14,020 nucleotides of DNA, from the NCBI GenBank assembly GCA_012035435.1, contig JAAUPH010000028.1, positions 1 to 14,020 on the forward strand, in the 5' to 3' direction. Under the pieces are notes generated by a model. It was not told the DNA's origin and searched no databases. It saw only the letters and a program-made list of their open reading frames with translations. Origin of the DNA: Sphingopyxis sp. GTDB lineage: Bacteria; Pseudomonadota; Alphaproteobacteria; Sphingomonadales; Sphingomonadaceae. Of the stretch, positions 7,371 to 14,020 are shown in pieces. Numbering within the stretch: the stretch's first letter is position 1; each line of letters starts with the position of its first letter. The translations under genes and the position numbers were made by a program.

Positions 7371-8232
7371 AGTCCCGGTAGATTTGTTGGTCGGTCGGGA
7401 ATGAACGCGACCTGACTTCGGCGGCATAGTCGGTCACCGCGCCAGTGACGACAGCGGCGATGTCCTGATAGCGTTTCACAAATTTGGGAACGCGTTCGAA
7501 CATGCCGAGCATGTCATCGGTGACCAGCACCTGACCATCGCACTGCGCCGACGCGCCAATGCCGATGGTGGGGCAGGCGACTTTCTGGGTGATTTCGATC
7601 GCGATCGATTCCATCACGCCTTCGATCACCATGGCAAAGGCCCCGGCCTTGGCGACGGCAACAGCGTCCTCGACAATGGCGCGCGCTTCTTCATCGCTTT
7701 TGCCGCGCACGCCATAGCCGCCGAGAATGTTCACGGCCTGAGGCGTCAGGCCGACATGGCCCATGACCGGAATGCCCCGGTGGGTGAGGAATTCGATGGT
7801 CGGCGCGATCACCTTGCCGCCCTCCAGCTTCACCCCCGCCGCCCCGGTTTCTTTAAGCAGGCGCGAGGCGTTGGTGAAGGCTTGTTCGGGCGAGGCTTCA
7901 TAGGAACCAAAGGGCATGTCGACGATCACGGCGGCATGATAGCTGCCGCGCACCACCGCCGCGCCGTGCAGCGCCATCATCTCCATCGTCACCGCCACGG
8001 TGTGCGGCAGGCCATAGATCACCTGCGCCAGCGAATCGCCGACCAGCAACATGTCGCAATGCGGATCGCACAGCTGCGCCATGCGCGCGGTATAAGCGGT
8101 CAGCATGACCAGCGGTTCGCCCCCCTTGCGCTGCCGGATACGCGGCACCGTCAGCCGCTTCATCGGCTGCGGCATCGGATTTGCGCGGCTGGTTGAGGTG
8201 TCGAGCGTGAGCGTTTTGGGGAGTGTGGACAT
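7369..8232 (-). CDS. panB: 3-methyl-2-oxobutanoate hydroxymethyltransferase PanB
   Basis: PanB transfers a hydroxymethyl group from 5,10-methylenetetrahydrofolate to 2-oxoisovalerate to make ketopantoate, the first committed step to pantothenate and coenzyme A. The 287-residue product has the TIM-barrel signatures of the family: [28 protein letters not shown] (metal-binding D in GDS), AAGVKLEGG with the catalytic-site glutamate, [11 protein letters not shown], and [24 protein letters not shown] 8232 gives MSTLPKTL and a length close to the family norm. A later in-frame ATG at 8175 ([10 protein letters not shown]) is an alternative, since neither has a clear ribosome binding site. No panC or panE lies in the window. 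It is transcribed divergently from the membrane protein/Xre cassette. Confidence 0.96.
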   Translation of the reverse strand: MSTLPKTLTLDTSTSRANPMPQPMKRLTVPRIRQRKGGEPLVMLTAYTARMAQLCDPHCDMLLVGDSLAQVIYGLPHTVAVTMEMMALHGAAVVRGSYHAAVIVDMPFGSYEASPEQAFTNASRLLKETGAAGVKLEGGKVIAPTIEFLTHRGIPVMGHVGLTPQAVNILGGYGVRGKSDEEARAIVEDAVAVAKAGAFAMVIEGVMESIAIEITQKVACPTIGIGASAQCDGQVLVTDDMLGMFERVPKFVKRYQDIAAVVTGAVTDYAAEVRSRSFPTDQQIYRD

Positions 8233-8297
8233 GGCGGTGGGGCTTAGCGGCGAATGGACAGACGCAAAAGGGGCATCCGTCGCGGTGTTCGCCAGTA

Positions 8298-8326
8298 TTA
8301 ACACAATGTATAAAATTAATTACATA
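8298..8326 (+). promoter_or_regulatory. Candidate promoter with internal operator-like dyad
   Basis: TTAACA (8298-8303) and TACATA (8321-8326) are separated by exactly 17 bases and resemble vegetative -35 and -10 elements. A dyad TGTA-N3-AATT-N3-TACA (8307-8324) fills the spacer and overlaps the -10 element, where a bound repressor would block polymerase. The stretch is strikingly AT-rich for this sequence. It precedes a gene pair that includes an Xre-type regulator, which makes autoregulation a reasonable inference. Confidence 0.55.
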
Positions 8327-8358
8327 GAGTCGTATATTTCGAACATTGGAGCATGGTG

Positions 8359-8781
8359 ATGACATTTCGTGAAAAGACAAATTGGGTCGCGCTGGTGGTG
8401 ATGCTGATCGCGTTTGGCTGGTTCTTCGTCCAGACACACCTCGTCCTGCCGCGCGGGGACGAGCATCTGGCGGCAAGCGGCGGGCTGCTGATCATCATCA
8501 CCATCGGCATCATCATCGCCATGTCGATCATCATCGGCTTCATTGCGGCCCGCAATCCGGGCGAGGCGCATGTGTCTGTCGACGAACGCGAACGGTCGAT
8601 CCATTGGTGTGGCACCCATTATGCCTATTACCCTGCTGTGATCGGAATGTGGTCATGCATCGGGCTGATCTTTTCCGGCCGGGATCGCGTGACCTTGCTC
8701 TATAGCCTGCTCGGCGTGGTCGTTTTTTGCGAAATCATCCGCATCGGCGCGCAGCTCTGGCTCTACCGCAGGGAGGGGTGA
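8359..8781 (+). CDS. Small four-helix membrane protein paired with an Xre regulator
   Basis: This is a 140-residue protein I cannot name. It has about four hydrophobic segments (roughly residues 7-27, 41-63, 90-105 and 113-133). Between the second and third lies a soluble stretch with the motif VDERERSIHWCGTHYAYY. A DERE-type motif between helix pairs is seen in small membrane proteins that sit beside Xre regulators, such as the DUF2178 group; I recall this resemblance and have not tested it. The start at ATG 8359 is chosen because GGAG (8348-8351) lies 7 bases upstream; the ATG at 8353 is too close to it. The gene ends three bases before the regulator's start, so the two form a transcription unit. 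Function is unknown; a sensor or regulator-linked membrane role is speculation. Confidence 0.8.
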   Translation: MTFREKTNWVALVVMLIAFGWFFVQTHLVLPRGDEHLAASGGLLIIITIGIIIAMSIIIGFIAARNPGEAHVSVDERERSIHWCGTHYAYYPAVIGMWSCIGLIFSGRDRVTLLYSLLGVVVFCEIIRIGAQLWLYRREG

Positions 8782-8784
8782 GCC

Positions 8785-8994
8785 ATGCCGTTGCCCTTTA
8801 CCAATGACGTGCGCACACTCCGCTTCCTCGCTGGCGAAATGACTCAGGCGGACCTGGGTGAGCGTGTGGGCGTGACGCGCCAAACCATCGCCGCCATCGA
8901 ATCCGGAAAATATTCACCCAGTCTGGAGGTCGCCTTTCGCATTGCCCGCGTTTTCGGCAAGCCATTGCAGGAGGTGTTTCGCTGGTCCGAATGA
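8785..8994 (+). CDS. Short Xre-family HTH transcriptional regulator
   Basis: This 69-residue protein consists almost entirely of one Cro/C1-type helix-turn-helix domain. The segment MTQADLGERVGVTRQTIAAIESGKYSPS, given here as two adjoining parts (MTQADLGERVGV and TRQTIAAIESGKYSPS), is the classic domain, followed by LEVAFRIARVFGKPLQEVF. It has no sensor or dimerisation extension. ATG 8785 follows a strong GGGAGG that overlaps the stop codon region of the upstream membrane protein gene, giving tight coupling. Compact regulators of this type commonly repress their own operon, and the dyad in the promoter at 8307-8324 is a plausible target. It could also act on genes elsewhere. Confidence 0.93.
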   Translation: MPLPFTNDVRTLRFLAGEMTQADLGERVGVTRQTIAAIESGKYSPSLEVAFRIARVFGKPLQEVFRWSE

Positions 8995-9005
8995 AACGCG
9001 CGACC

Positions 9006-9051
9006 GCGCGGGCCAGGCCCACGGCTCTCCCCGGGGCCAAGCCGGGCCCAA
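9006..9051. terminator. GC-rich dyads between convergent genes
   Basis: The 69 bases between the Xre stop and the glycerophosphodiesterase stop are very GC-rich and hold several overlapping short dyads, such as GGCCC with GGGCC and CCCGG with CCGGG, followed by AAAA at 9050-9053. A terminator for the plus-strand genes is plausible but no single stem is clearly favoured, and there is no T-run. Confidence 0.25.
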
Positions 9052-9063
9052 AACCGCATTGGT

Positions 9064-10098
9064 TCAGCGCTTCGCCGCAGTCACCACCGCTTCGGTCACA
9101 TTGTCGCTAAACAGGCCATCGATGCCTGCCGCGATAAATGCCTGGACTTCCGATGGCAGATCGCCCGCCGCACGCGGATCGACCCCGACGCGATGCTCGG
9201 CCGGCAGGAAATAATTTTCGCGCCGAAACGTCCAGACATGGACGTCGAGGCCCACCTTTTTGGCGTCGGCGACAAGGCTGGTCGGCTGGGCAAGGCGACC
9301 CTCATTGTCGCGTGGGATGACCATCGCCTTGGCCACACCGACGCCGTCGGCATAGCGTGCAATTGCAGCCAGCCCTTGGGGTGTGACCATTGCGGCATAG
9401 CTTTCCTTCGGCCGGTCGGGCGGACCACCAGCATCGGCTATCAGCTGAATCAGCCGCAGCCGCGTCTTGCCGCGCAGCGCGATCAGATTGCCCACTTCGA
9501 AGCTCTGGATGAACAACGGATCCGATTTCTCGCGATAGCCGAAGCGTTCCAGTGCAGCGAGCAACGGGGCTTCGTGCGGCAGGCCGATGCCGATAAAATA
9601 AGTGGGGTGCTTGGTTTCGGGATAGACGCCGATCCGCCGCCCGGTCTGTGCCTCGACTGCTTTGGCGAGCTGCAAAATCTCTTCAAATGTCGGCACGGTA
9701 TAGAGCCCGTCATAGCCGCTGTTCGCGCTGCGCAGCTGCGGCAGACGCTCCCGCGCCCGTAGCGTGCGAAGCTCGGCGAGCGTGAAATCTTCGGTGAACC
9801 AGCCGGTGAAGCTTTCGCCATCGATGATCTTGGTCGCCTTGCGTCCGGCAAACTCAGGGTGATCGGCAACGTTGGTGGTTTCGGAGATCTCATTCTCATG
9901 CCGCGCCACGAGCACGCCGTCCTTCGTCAGCACCAGGTCGGGCTCGATATAGTCGGCGCCTTGGGCAATCGCGAGTTCATAAGCGGCGAGCGTATGTTCA
10001 GGGCGCTCGCCCGATGCACCGCGGTGGGCGATAATGATAGGATCGGCGAGCGCGGTCATCGGCAGCAGCAGGGCGAGGGTAGCAAGGAAAATTCGCAT
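9064..10098 (-). CDS. Periplasmic glycerophosphodiester phosphodiesterase (GlpQ-like)
   Basis: This enzyme hydrolyses glycerophosphodiesters from phospholipid breakdown to glycerol-3-phosphate and an alcohol. ATG 10098 gives a 344-residue product with a signal peptide MRIFLATLALLLPMTALA ahead of DPIIIAHRG, so it should act in the periplasm. The catalytic signature is present: H25 and R26 in AHRGASGERPEHT, E52 and D54 in YIEPDLVLTKDG, and H67 in ARHE. Downstream features include VYPETKHP and VHVWTFRRENYF, and the C-terminus SDNVTEAV fits the GDPD family. The length and signal sequence match the GlpQ type rather than the short cytoplasmic UgpQ type. It follows the YffB-like gene by 43 bases on the same strand. 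No glycerol-3-phosphate transporter lies nearby, so I do not assign the glpQ symbol. Confidence 0.93.
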   Translation of the reverse strand: MRIFLATLALLLPMTALADPIIIAHRGASGERPEHTLAAYELAIAQGADYIEPDLVLTKDGVLVARHENEISETTNVADHPEFAGRKATKIIDGESFTGWFTEDFTLAELRTLRARERLPQLRSANSGYDGLYTVPTFEEILQLAKAVEAQTGRRIGVYPETKHPTYFIGIGLPHEAPLLAALERFGYREKSDPLFIQSFEVGNLIALRGKTRLRLIQLIADAGGPPDRPKESYAAMVTPQGLAAIARYADGVGVAKAMVIPRDNEGRLAQPTSLVADAKKVGLDVHVWTFRRENYFLPAEHRVGVDPRAAGDLPSEVQAFIAAGIDGLFSDNVTEAVVTAAKR

Positions 10099-10141
10099 AT
10101 GCGGGGCTTTGCACCGCTCCATGACATTCGCAAGACCAAGC

Positions 10142-10486
10142 TCATAAGAGCCGCGCGGCCCAGTCGCCTTCCTTAAACCCCACCATCAGCCCGCCAGGAT
10201 ATTCAACGACCGGGCGTTTGATCATGGCAGGTTCGGCGAGCATCAGCGCCGCGGCCTTGGCGGCATCAAGGTCAGCCTTGGCCGGATCGGGCAATTTGCG
10301 AAAGGTGGTGCCGTTGCGGTTGAGGAGGCTTTCCCACCCCAACGCCGCAATCCAGTCATTGAGGCGCGAGGCATTGAGCCCATCCTTGCGGACATCGTGA
10401 AAATGGTGAGCAATGCCCGCACCATCAAGCCATTTGCGCGCCTTTTTGACAGTATCACAATTGGGAATTCCATGAATGGTGATCAT
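10142..10486 (-). CDS. YffB/Spx-family ArsC-fold protein
   Basis: This 114-residue thioredoxin-fold protein closely resembles Escherichia coli YffB as I remember it. Shared features are IPNCDTVKKARKWL (C10 in a CxxT arrangement), HDVRKDGL, LGWESLLNRNGTTFRKL, and KRPVVE. The same fold includes ArsC arsenate reductase and the regulator Spx, so automatic annotation often calls such proteins arsenate reductases. No ars genes are nearby and a YffB-type cytoplasmic thiol protein is more likely; its substrate is unknown. ATG 10486 is chosen because MITIHGIPNC matches the family start; the open frame upstream overlaps the preceding gene. It begins 10 bases after the stop of the cyclic-nucleotide-binding-like gene, so they are probably co-transcribed. 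Confidence 0.9.
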   Translation of the reverse strand: MITIHGIPNCDTVKKARKWLDGAGIAHHFHDVRKDGLNASRLNDWIAALGWESLLNRNGTTFRKLPDPAKADLDAAKAAALMLAEPAMIKRPVVEYPGGLMVGFKEGDWAARLL

Positions 10487-10496
10487 AGCCGATACC

Positions 10497-11177
10497 TTAG
10501 CCAGCCCTCGCTGCGCGGGCATTGGCATCGCCAAGCTTGGTTCGCAAGGCCTCTGCAAAGCGGTCCTGTAGCACGGAACGAACCTGCGGATTGGCGGCGA
10601 TAAAGGCGCGCAGCCGCTCCGCCGGTATGAACCAAAGCCGTGCACCCGTTGCGAGCCGGACGGTGGCCGTCGCGCCGCCGCCATCCATCACCGTAGCCTC
10701 ACCCACCAGATCGCCCGCGGCGCAGTGGCCCACGCCGACGCCGTCGCGGCTGACTTCTGCCGCGCCGCTCGCGATGAAAAAGAGGCACGGCGCAGCTTGC
10801 CCCTGTTGCACCAATATCTCTTCGCGCTGGCCATCGATCCAATGACCCTCGTCGATCAGGCGCCGCGCCATCGCCGGGTCGATGCCGCCCAGGTGGAGAC
10901 TGCGCAATTGCGATTCTTCGGATGAAAAGTGGACATCGACCCGGCGATGTTCGCGCAGCGCATAGCGCAGCAGCATGGCGACGATCAGCAAGCTGAACAG
11001 CAGAGCATAGGATGGCCGGTCAATGACAAAAATGCTGGCGGCGACGCCCAAGAGCGCCGCGATTGCGAGCAAGATTGATCGGCGCGGCTCTTGTTCGGTC
11101 AACACCGCCACAATCAACAGCAAAATTCCGGCATGGCCCAGCCATGCCGCCTCTGCGATCCATTCCACTATGCGCAT
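10497..11177 (-). CDS. Three-helix membrane protein with a cyclic-nucleotide-binding-like domain
   Basis: This is a 226-residue protein with three predicted membrane helices (about residues 9-26, 34-51 and 55-73) followed by a cytoplasmic cNMP-binding-type beta-barrel (about residues 90-205). Recognisable parts are EEILVQQGQAAPCLFFIASGAAEV and the phosphate-cassette region GDLVGEATVMDGG-GATATV. The cassette keeps the G-E pair (G159, E160) but the usual arginine before A-T-V is missing (A169/T170), so canonical cAMP binding is doubtful. There is no DNA-binding domain, so this is not a CRP-type regulator. The arrangement resembles Popeye-domain proteins. It is the first gene of a possible three-gene unit and divergent from the DAHP synthase. 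ATG 11177 lacks a well-spaced ribosome binding site. Confidence 0.8.
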   Translation of the reverse strand: MRIVEWIAEAAWLGHAGILLLIVAVLTEQEPRRSILLAIAALLGVAASIFVIDRPSYALLFSLLIVAMLLRYALREHRRVDVHFSSEESQLRSLHLGGIDPAMARRLIDEGHWIDGQREEILVQQGQAAPCLFFIASGAAEVSRDGVGVGHCAAGDLVGEATVMDGGGATATVRLATGARLWFIPAERLRAFIAANPQVRSVLQDRFAEALRTKLGDANARAARAG

Positions 11178-11249
11178 CCCTGTTTTTACTTGCGCGACCC
11201 GGTGTTAGAATATCCGAAAAATCGAAAGGTTGCCATCCCCGCAATATTA

Positions 11250-11278
11250 TTGCGAATTGTCCCTGTTTGGGATAATAT
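11250..11278 (+). promoter_or_regulatory. Candidate promoter for the DAHP synthase gene
   Basis: TTGCGA (11250-11255) and TAATAT (11273-11278) are spaced 17 bases apart, close to the vegetative consensus. The site lies in the divergent spacer, implying a leader of roughly 100 bases before the ATG at 11383. The leader contains a perfect 14-bp palindrome at 11343-11356. Confidence 0.55.
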
Positions 11279-11382
11279 AGCGAAAGGCATGTGGTCGCAT
11301 GCAGTAATGCTGCTCGGCGCGCCCTTGCCTTTCGGCGGCGATAGCGCCATGGCGCTCCGCGGATTGACCGCTTCAGGACTGA

Positions 11383-12762
11383 ATGACGATGACTCAAAAT
11401 TGGCAACCGCACAGCTGGCGCAGCCACGAAGCGCGGCAGTTGCCTTTTTATCGCGACGATGCCGCATTGGCCGCCGCTGAGCGCGAACTTGGCAATTATC
11501 CGCCTCTGGTGTTTGCCGGTGAGGCGCGCGATCTCACGCGCGATCTTGCGCGCGTGGTCGATGGCAAGGCGTTCCTGTTGCAGGGGGGCGACTGCGCCGA
11601 AAGCTTTGCCGAATTTCACCCGAACAACATCCGCGATACCTTTCGCGTCATCCTGCAAATGGCGGTGGTGCTGACCTATGCGTCCAAGCTGCCGGTGGTG
11701 AAGGTCGGGCGAATGGCAGGGCAGTTCGCCAAACCGCGCTCGGGCGATACGGAAGACCAGGGCGGCGTGTCGCTGCCCAGCTATCGCGGCGACATCATCA
11801 ACGATATCGCGTTCGAAGCCGCCGCCCGCGAGCCCGATCCGCAACGCATGGTCAAGGCCTACAGCCAGTCCGCCGCTACGCTCAACCTGCTGCGGGCCTT
11901 TGCCAACGGCGGCTATGCCAATCTGCATCAGGTCAACAGCTGGACCCATGATTTCATGGGCCGCAGCCCATGGGCCAAGAAATATCATGAGACCGCCGAC
12001 CGGATTTCCGAGGCGCTCGCCTTCATGAAGGCCTGCGGCGTTACGCCCGAAACCGTGCCTGCGATCAAGGGCACGAGTTTTTATACCAGCCATGAAGCGC
12101 TGCTGCTGCCCTATGAGCAGGCGCTGACGCGGCAGGATTCCCTGACTGGCGGCTGGTATGACACCTCGGCCCATATGCTGTGGGTCGGCGACCGCACCCG
12201 GTTTGAGGGCAGTGCGCACATCGAATTTCTGCGCGGCATCGGCAACCCTATTGGCATGAAGTGCGGGCCAAGTCTGGAACCTGATGCGTTGCTGCGCCTG
12301 CTCGACACGCTAAATCCTGCGCGCGTGCCGGGGCGGATGACGCTCATCACCCGCTATGGGCATGACAAGATTGAGGCGCATCTGCCCAAATTGGTGCGCA
12401 CGGTGAAGGCGTCGGGACATCCCGTCGTCTGGTCGTGCGACCCCATGCACGGCAATGTAATCAAGGCGGCCAGCGGGTATAAGACGCGCCCGTTTGATCG
12501 CATATTGGCCGAAGTGCGCGGCTTTTTCGCGGTGCACCGCGCCGAAGGCACGCATGCCGGCGGTATTCATGCTGAAATGACCGGGCAGAATGTCACCGAG
12601 TGCACCGGCGGCGCGGTAGCAATCACAGACGAAGGCCTGTCAGACCGCTATCACACCCATTGCGACCCGCGGCTCAACGCCGCACAATCGCTGGAGATGG
12701 CGTTCCTGCTGGCAGAGATGCTGAATCAGGAAATGGCCGAACGGGCAAAGGTGGCGGCCTAA
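11383..12762 (+). CDS. Class II 3-deoxy-7-phosphoheptulonate (DAHP) synthase
   Basis: This enzyme condenses phosphoenolpyruvate with erythrose 4-phosphate, opening the shikimate pathway to aromatic amino acids. The 459-residue product is of the class II (plant/Mycobacterium) type, not the AroF/G/H class I of Escherichia coli. Recognisable motifs are [12 protein letters not shown] with the metal-ligand cysteine C71, [41 protein letters not shown] with the ligand histidine, [15 protein letters not shown] with the ligand glutamate, and HCDPRLNA with the ligand aspartate. Length agrees with the family. ATG 11383 follows AGGA (11375-11378) at 4 bases; ATG 11389 is an alternative two codons on. It has its own promoter candidate and a strong terminator after the stop, so it is probably monocistronic. 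Feedback control cannot be judged from sequence alone. Confidence 0.96.
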   Translation: MTMTQNWQPHSWRSHEARQLPFYRDDAALAAAERELGNYPPLVFAGEARDLTRDLARVVDGKAFLLQGGDCAESFAEFHPNNIRDTFRVILQMAVVLTYASKLPVVKVGRMAGQFAKPRSGDTEDQGGVSLPSYRGDIINDIAFEAAAREPDPQRMVKAYSQSAATLNLLRAFANGGYANLHQVNSWTHDFMGRSPWAKKYHETADRISEALAFMKACGVTPETVPAIKGTSFYTSHEALLLPYEQALTRQDSLTGGWYDTSAHMLWVGDRTRFEGSAHIEFLRGIGNPIGMKCGPSLEPDALLRLLDTLNPARVPGRMTLITRYGHDKIEAHLPKLVRTVKASGHPVVWSCDPMHGNVIKAASGYKTRPFDRILAEVRGFFAVHRAEGTHAGGIHAEMTGQNVTECTGGAVAITDEGLSDRYHTHCDPRLNAAQSLEMAFLLAEMLNQEMAERAKVAA

Positions 12763-12774
12763 CAAACCGATCGC

Positions 12775-12838
12775 TCCGCCTCCGCAAGCGAAGACGAGGG
12801 CCTCAGCCTCGGCTTCGCTCGGAGAGGCGGATTATTTT
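12775..12838 (+). terminator. Intrinsic terminator between convergent genes
   Basis: Two 25-base arms (12775-12799 and 12807-12831) form a long, nearly complete stem with a few bulges around a short loop. Arm ends are TCCGCCT and AGGCGGA. The stem is followed by TTATTTT on the plus strand, a reasonable U-tract. It begins 12 bases after the DAHP synthase stop, and the tail overlaps the stop codon of the convergent M28 peptidase gene. Confidence 0.75.
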
Positions 12839-14020
12839 GAGGGTGCAACCCCCCGCCACCGCTTCAGGCTGCCAAAGGCGCGCGCGAGCGCTACGTGCAG
12901 GTCGGCGTCCTCAGCGGCGCCGCTTAGCGGGTAGGGCTTGCCGGGCTGGTCCCCCGGCCCGTGGTAATCGCCGTTCAAAAACGCCTGAAGCAGCGTCATG
13001 TCCGAAAAACTGCCGCCGACCATCAGCGACGTGACGCCCTTGGCGCCAAAGGCCCAGCCGTCCTGACGCTGGACGAAGGCATCGGCCTCGCCGTCCGTAT
13101 CCAGCTTGCGGCCCAATTTGGCGACAACGTCGGCGACGACCGCATCATGCGGAGCCGAACCGCGCCCGATGGTCGCCACCGGCGTCCCGCGCGGAGCGAT
13201 GGCGATGGTGTCGATATTGAGCGCGACGGTGATGTCGGTCAGCGGCACCACCGGATTGTCGGCGAAATAATAGGCGCCGAGCAGCCCGCGCTCTTCTGCC
13301 GTGGTGGCGAGGAAGTAAATGTCGCGGTCGGGGCGCTGGCCTTGTCCCAGCCGCTTGGCAACCTCGATCATCACGGCGATACCGCTCGCATTATCGACTG
13401 CGCCGTTGCAGATGCGGTCCGCCTCGCCCTCTGGCGCGCAAATGCCCAGATGATCCCAATGGCCCATGATGATGATGGCCTTGCCATCAGGCTTTGCACC
13501 AGGAAGCTTGGCCAAGATATTGTGGCTGTCGAACGCACGGACCTCGCTCGCCGCTTCGACGGTGGCGGTGATGGGTAATGTTGTTCCAGTGAAGTCGCCG
13601 GTCTTGGCCTGCTGCAACAGATCGTCTGCTTTCGCACCGCTGCGCGACACCAACGTGTCGAACCCGGCCTTGGCGATGAACCCGCTAACCGGTGCGCCGG
13701 TTGCGGCATTGCTGGCCAGCACCATCGAGGCTTGACCGAGCGAAGCCTTGATCTGTGTCCACGGCAGCGCATCGCCCGCGACGACCAGCACCGCGCTCGC
13801 CCCCCGCCTCGGCCAGCAGCCGCCGTCGCTCGCGGTAGCGCGGCAAATTGGTGCCGTAGGGGGCATTGTCGAACAACATGATAGCGAGCTTGCCGCGCAC
13901 GTCGGCGGCAACCTTGCCCTCTGCGTTTACGCCATAGCCGACGAACATCACGGGCAAATCCGCCTGGACCGCCTTGGCCGCGCGGCTGGTGAGGAGGATG
14001 CTGTCATCCTCCAGCGTGAT
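12832..14020 (-). CDS. M28-family zinc metallopeptidase, partial, one frameshift
   Basis: This is an aminopeptidase-type enzyme of the M28 family, usually secreted. The two-zinc site is visible in order: GHWDHLG (H and D), GAVDNASG (bridging D), AEERGLLGAYYF (catalytic and ligand E), LNIDTIAI (D), and YHGPGDQP (final H). A PA-like insert (VMFVGYGVNAEGKV, then KLAIMLFDNAPYG) precedes the catalytic domain, as in many secreted M28 enzymes. The N-terminus with any signal peptide lies beyond the right edge, and the frame is open to base 14020. The frame breaks at the C6 run 13800-13805. Removing one base restores RRRLLAEAGASAVLVVAGDALPW and joins both halves. No other damage is seen, so this could be a sequence error or a recent lesion. 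Confidence 0.88.

Noticed and set aside
10142..10486. Arsenate reductase
   Set aside because: The sequence matches YffB better, and no arsenic resistance genes are nearby.
11289..11480. Leader peptide starting MWSHAV before the DAHP synthase
   Set aside because: Only one tryptophan and no cluster of aromatic codons, it runs into the DAHP synthase gene in another frame, and its ribosome binding site is poorly spaced; attenuation is not supported.
11020..12219. 399-codon minus-strand frame opposite the DAHP synthase
   Set aside because: It covers a clear class II DAHP synthase and the divergent promoter; its sequence looks like antisense translation.
1..14020. CRISPR, insertion sequence, prophage, toxin-antitoxin or defence island
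   Set aside because: No transposase, integrase, array of spaced repeats or toxin-like gene is seen. The membrane protein/Xre pair was considered as a toxin-antitoxin system, but the four-helix protein has no toxin hallmark.

Overview
The window is a GC-rich chromosomal segment packed with housekeeping genes. It most likely comes from an alphaproteobacterium, probably a sphingomonad (Sphingomonas/Sphingopyxis group). This is inferred from the GC-rich codon use, the gene content (bfd-bfr, a class II DAHP synthase, a yfgM-bamB-der-tusA cluster) and the style of the proteins; no 16S rRNA or other decisive marker is present. I see no mobile element, CRISPR array, tRNA, rRNA or phage gene, and nothing I can defend as a new defence or secretion system.

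Layout. 1-752 (-): 5' part of an ABC-F translation-factor ATPase gene, running off the left edge with two opposing one-base frame changes. 753-941: divergent spacer carrying a perfect 27-bp inverted repeat. 942-2173 (+): YeiB-like DUF418 membrane protein with one frameshift. 2208-2997 (+): Fur-box-like site, bacterioferritin-associated ferredoxin (bfd, GTG start, 57 aa) and bacterioferritin (bfr), an iron storage and release pair. 3057-3482 (-): stand-alone Hpt phosphotransfer protein. 3560-7239 (-): a compact cluster read as yfgM-like, bamB, der, tusA-like. It covers outer-membrane protein assembly, ribosome maturation and sulfur transfer, with overlapping or closely spaced genes. 7369-8232 (-): panB for pantothenate/CoA synthesis. 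8298-8994 (+): an AT-rich promoter with an internal dyad, then a small membrane protein and a 69-aa Xre-type regulator as a two-gene cassette. 9064-11177 (-): a possible operon of a membrane-anchored cyclic-nucleotide-binding-like protein, a YffB/Spx-family ArsC-fold protein and a periplasmic glycerophosphodiester phosphodiesterase. 11250-12762 (+): promoter and class II DAHP synthase, the first step of the shikimate pathway. 12775-12838: hairpin terminator between convergent genes. 12832-14020 (-): secreted-type M28 metallopeptidase, cut by the right edge and carrying one frameshift.

The most notable features are the long palindromic repeat at 797-862, the membrane protein/Xre cassette with a dyad inside its promoter, and the three-helix membrane protein with a degenerate cyclic-nucleotide pocket. 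Also notable are four one-base frame lesions in otherwise intact genes, all within 1.3 kb of a window end. They look more like run-length sequence errors than gene decay, but the sequence alone cannot prove that.
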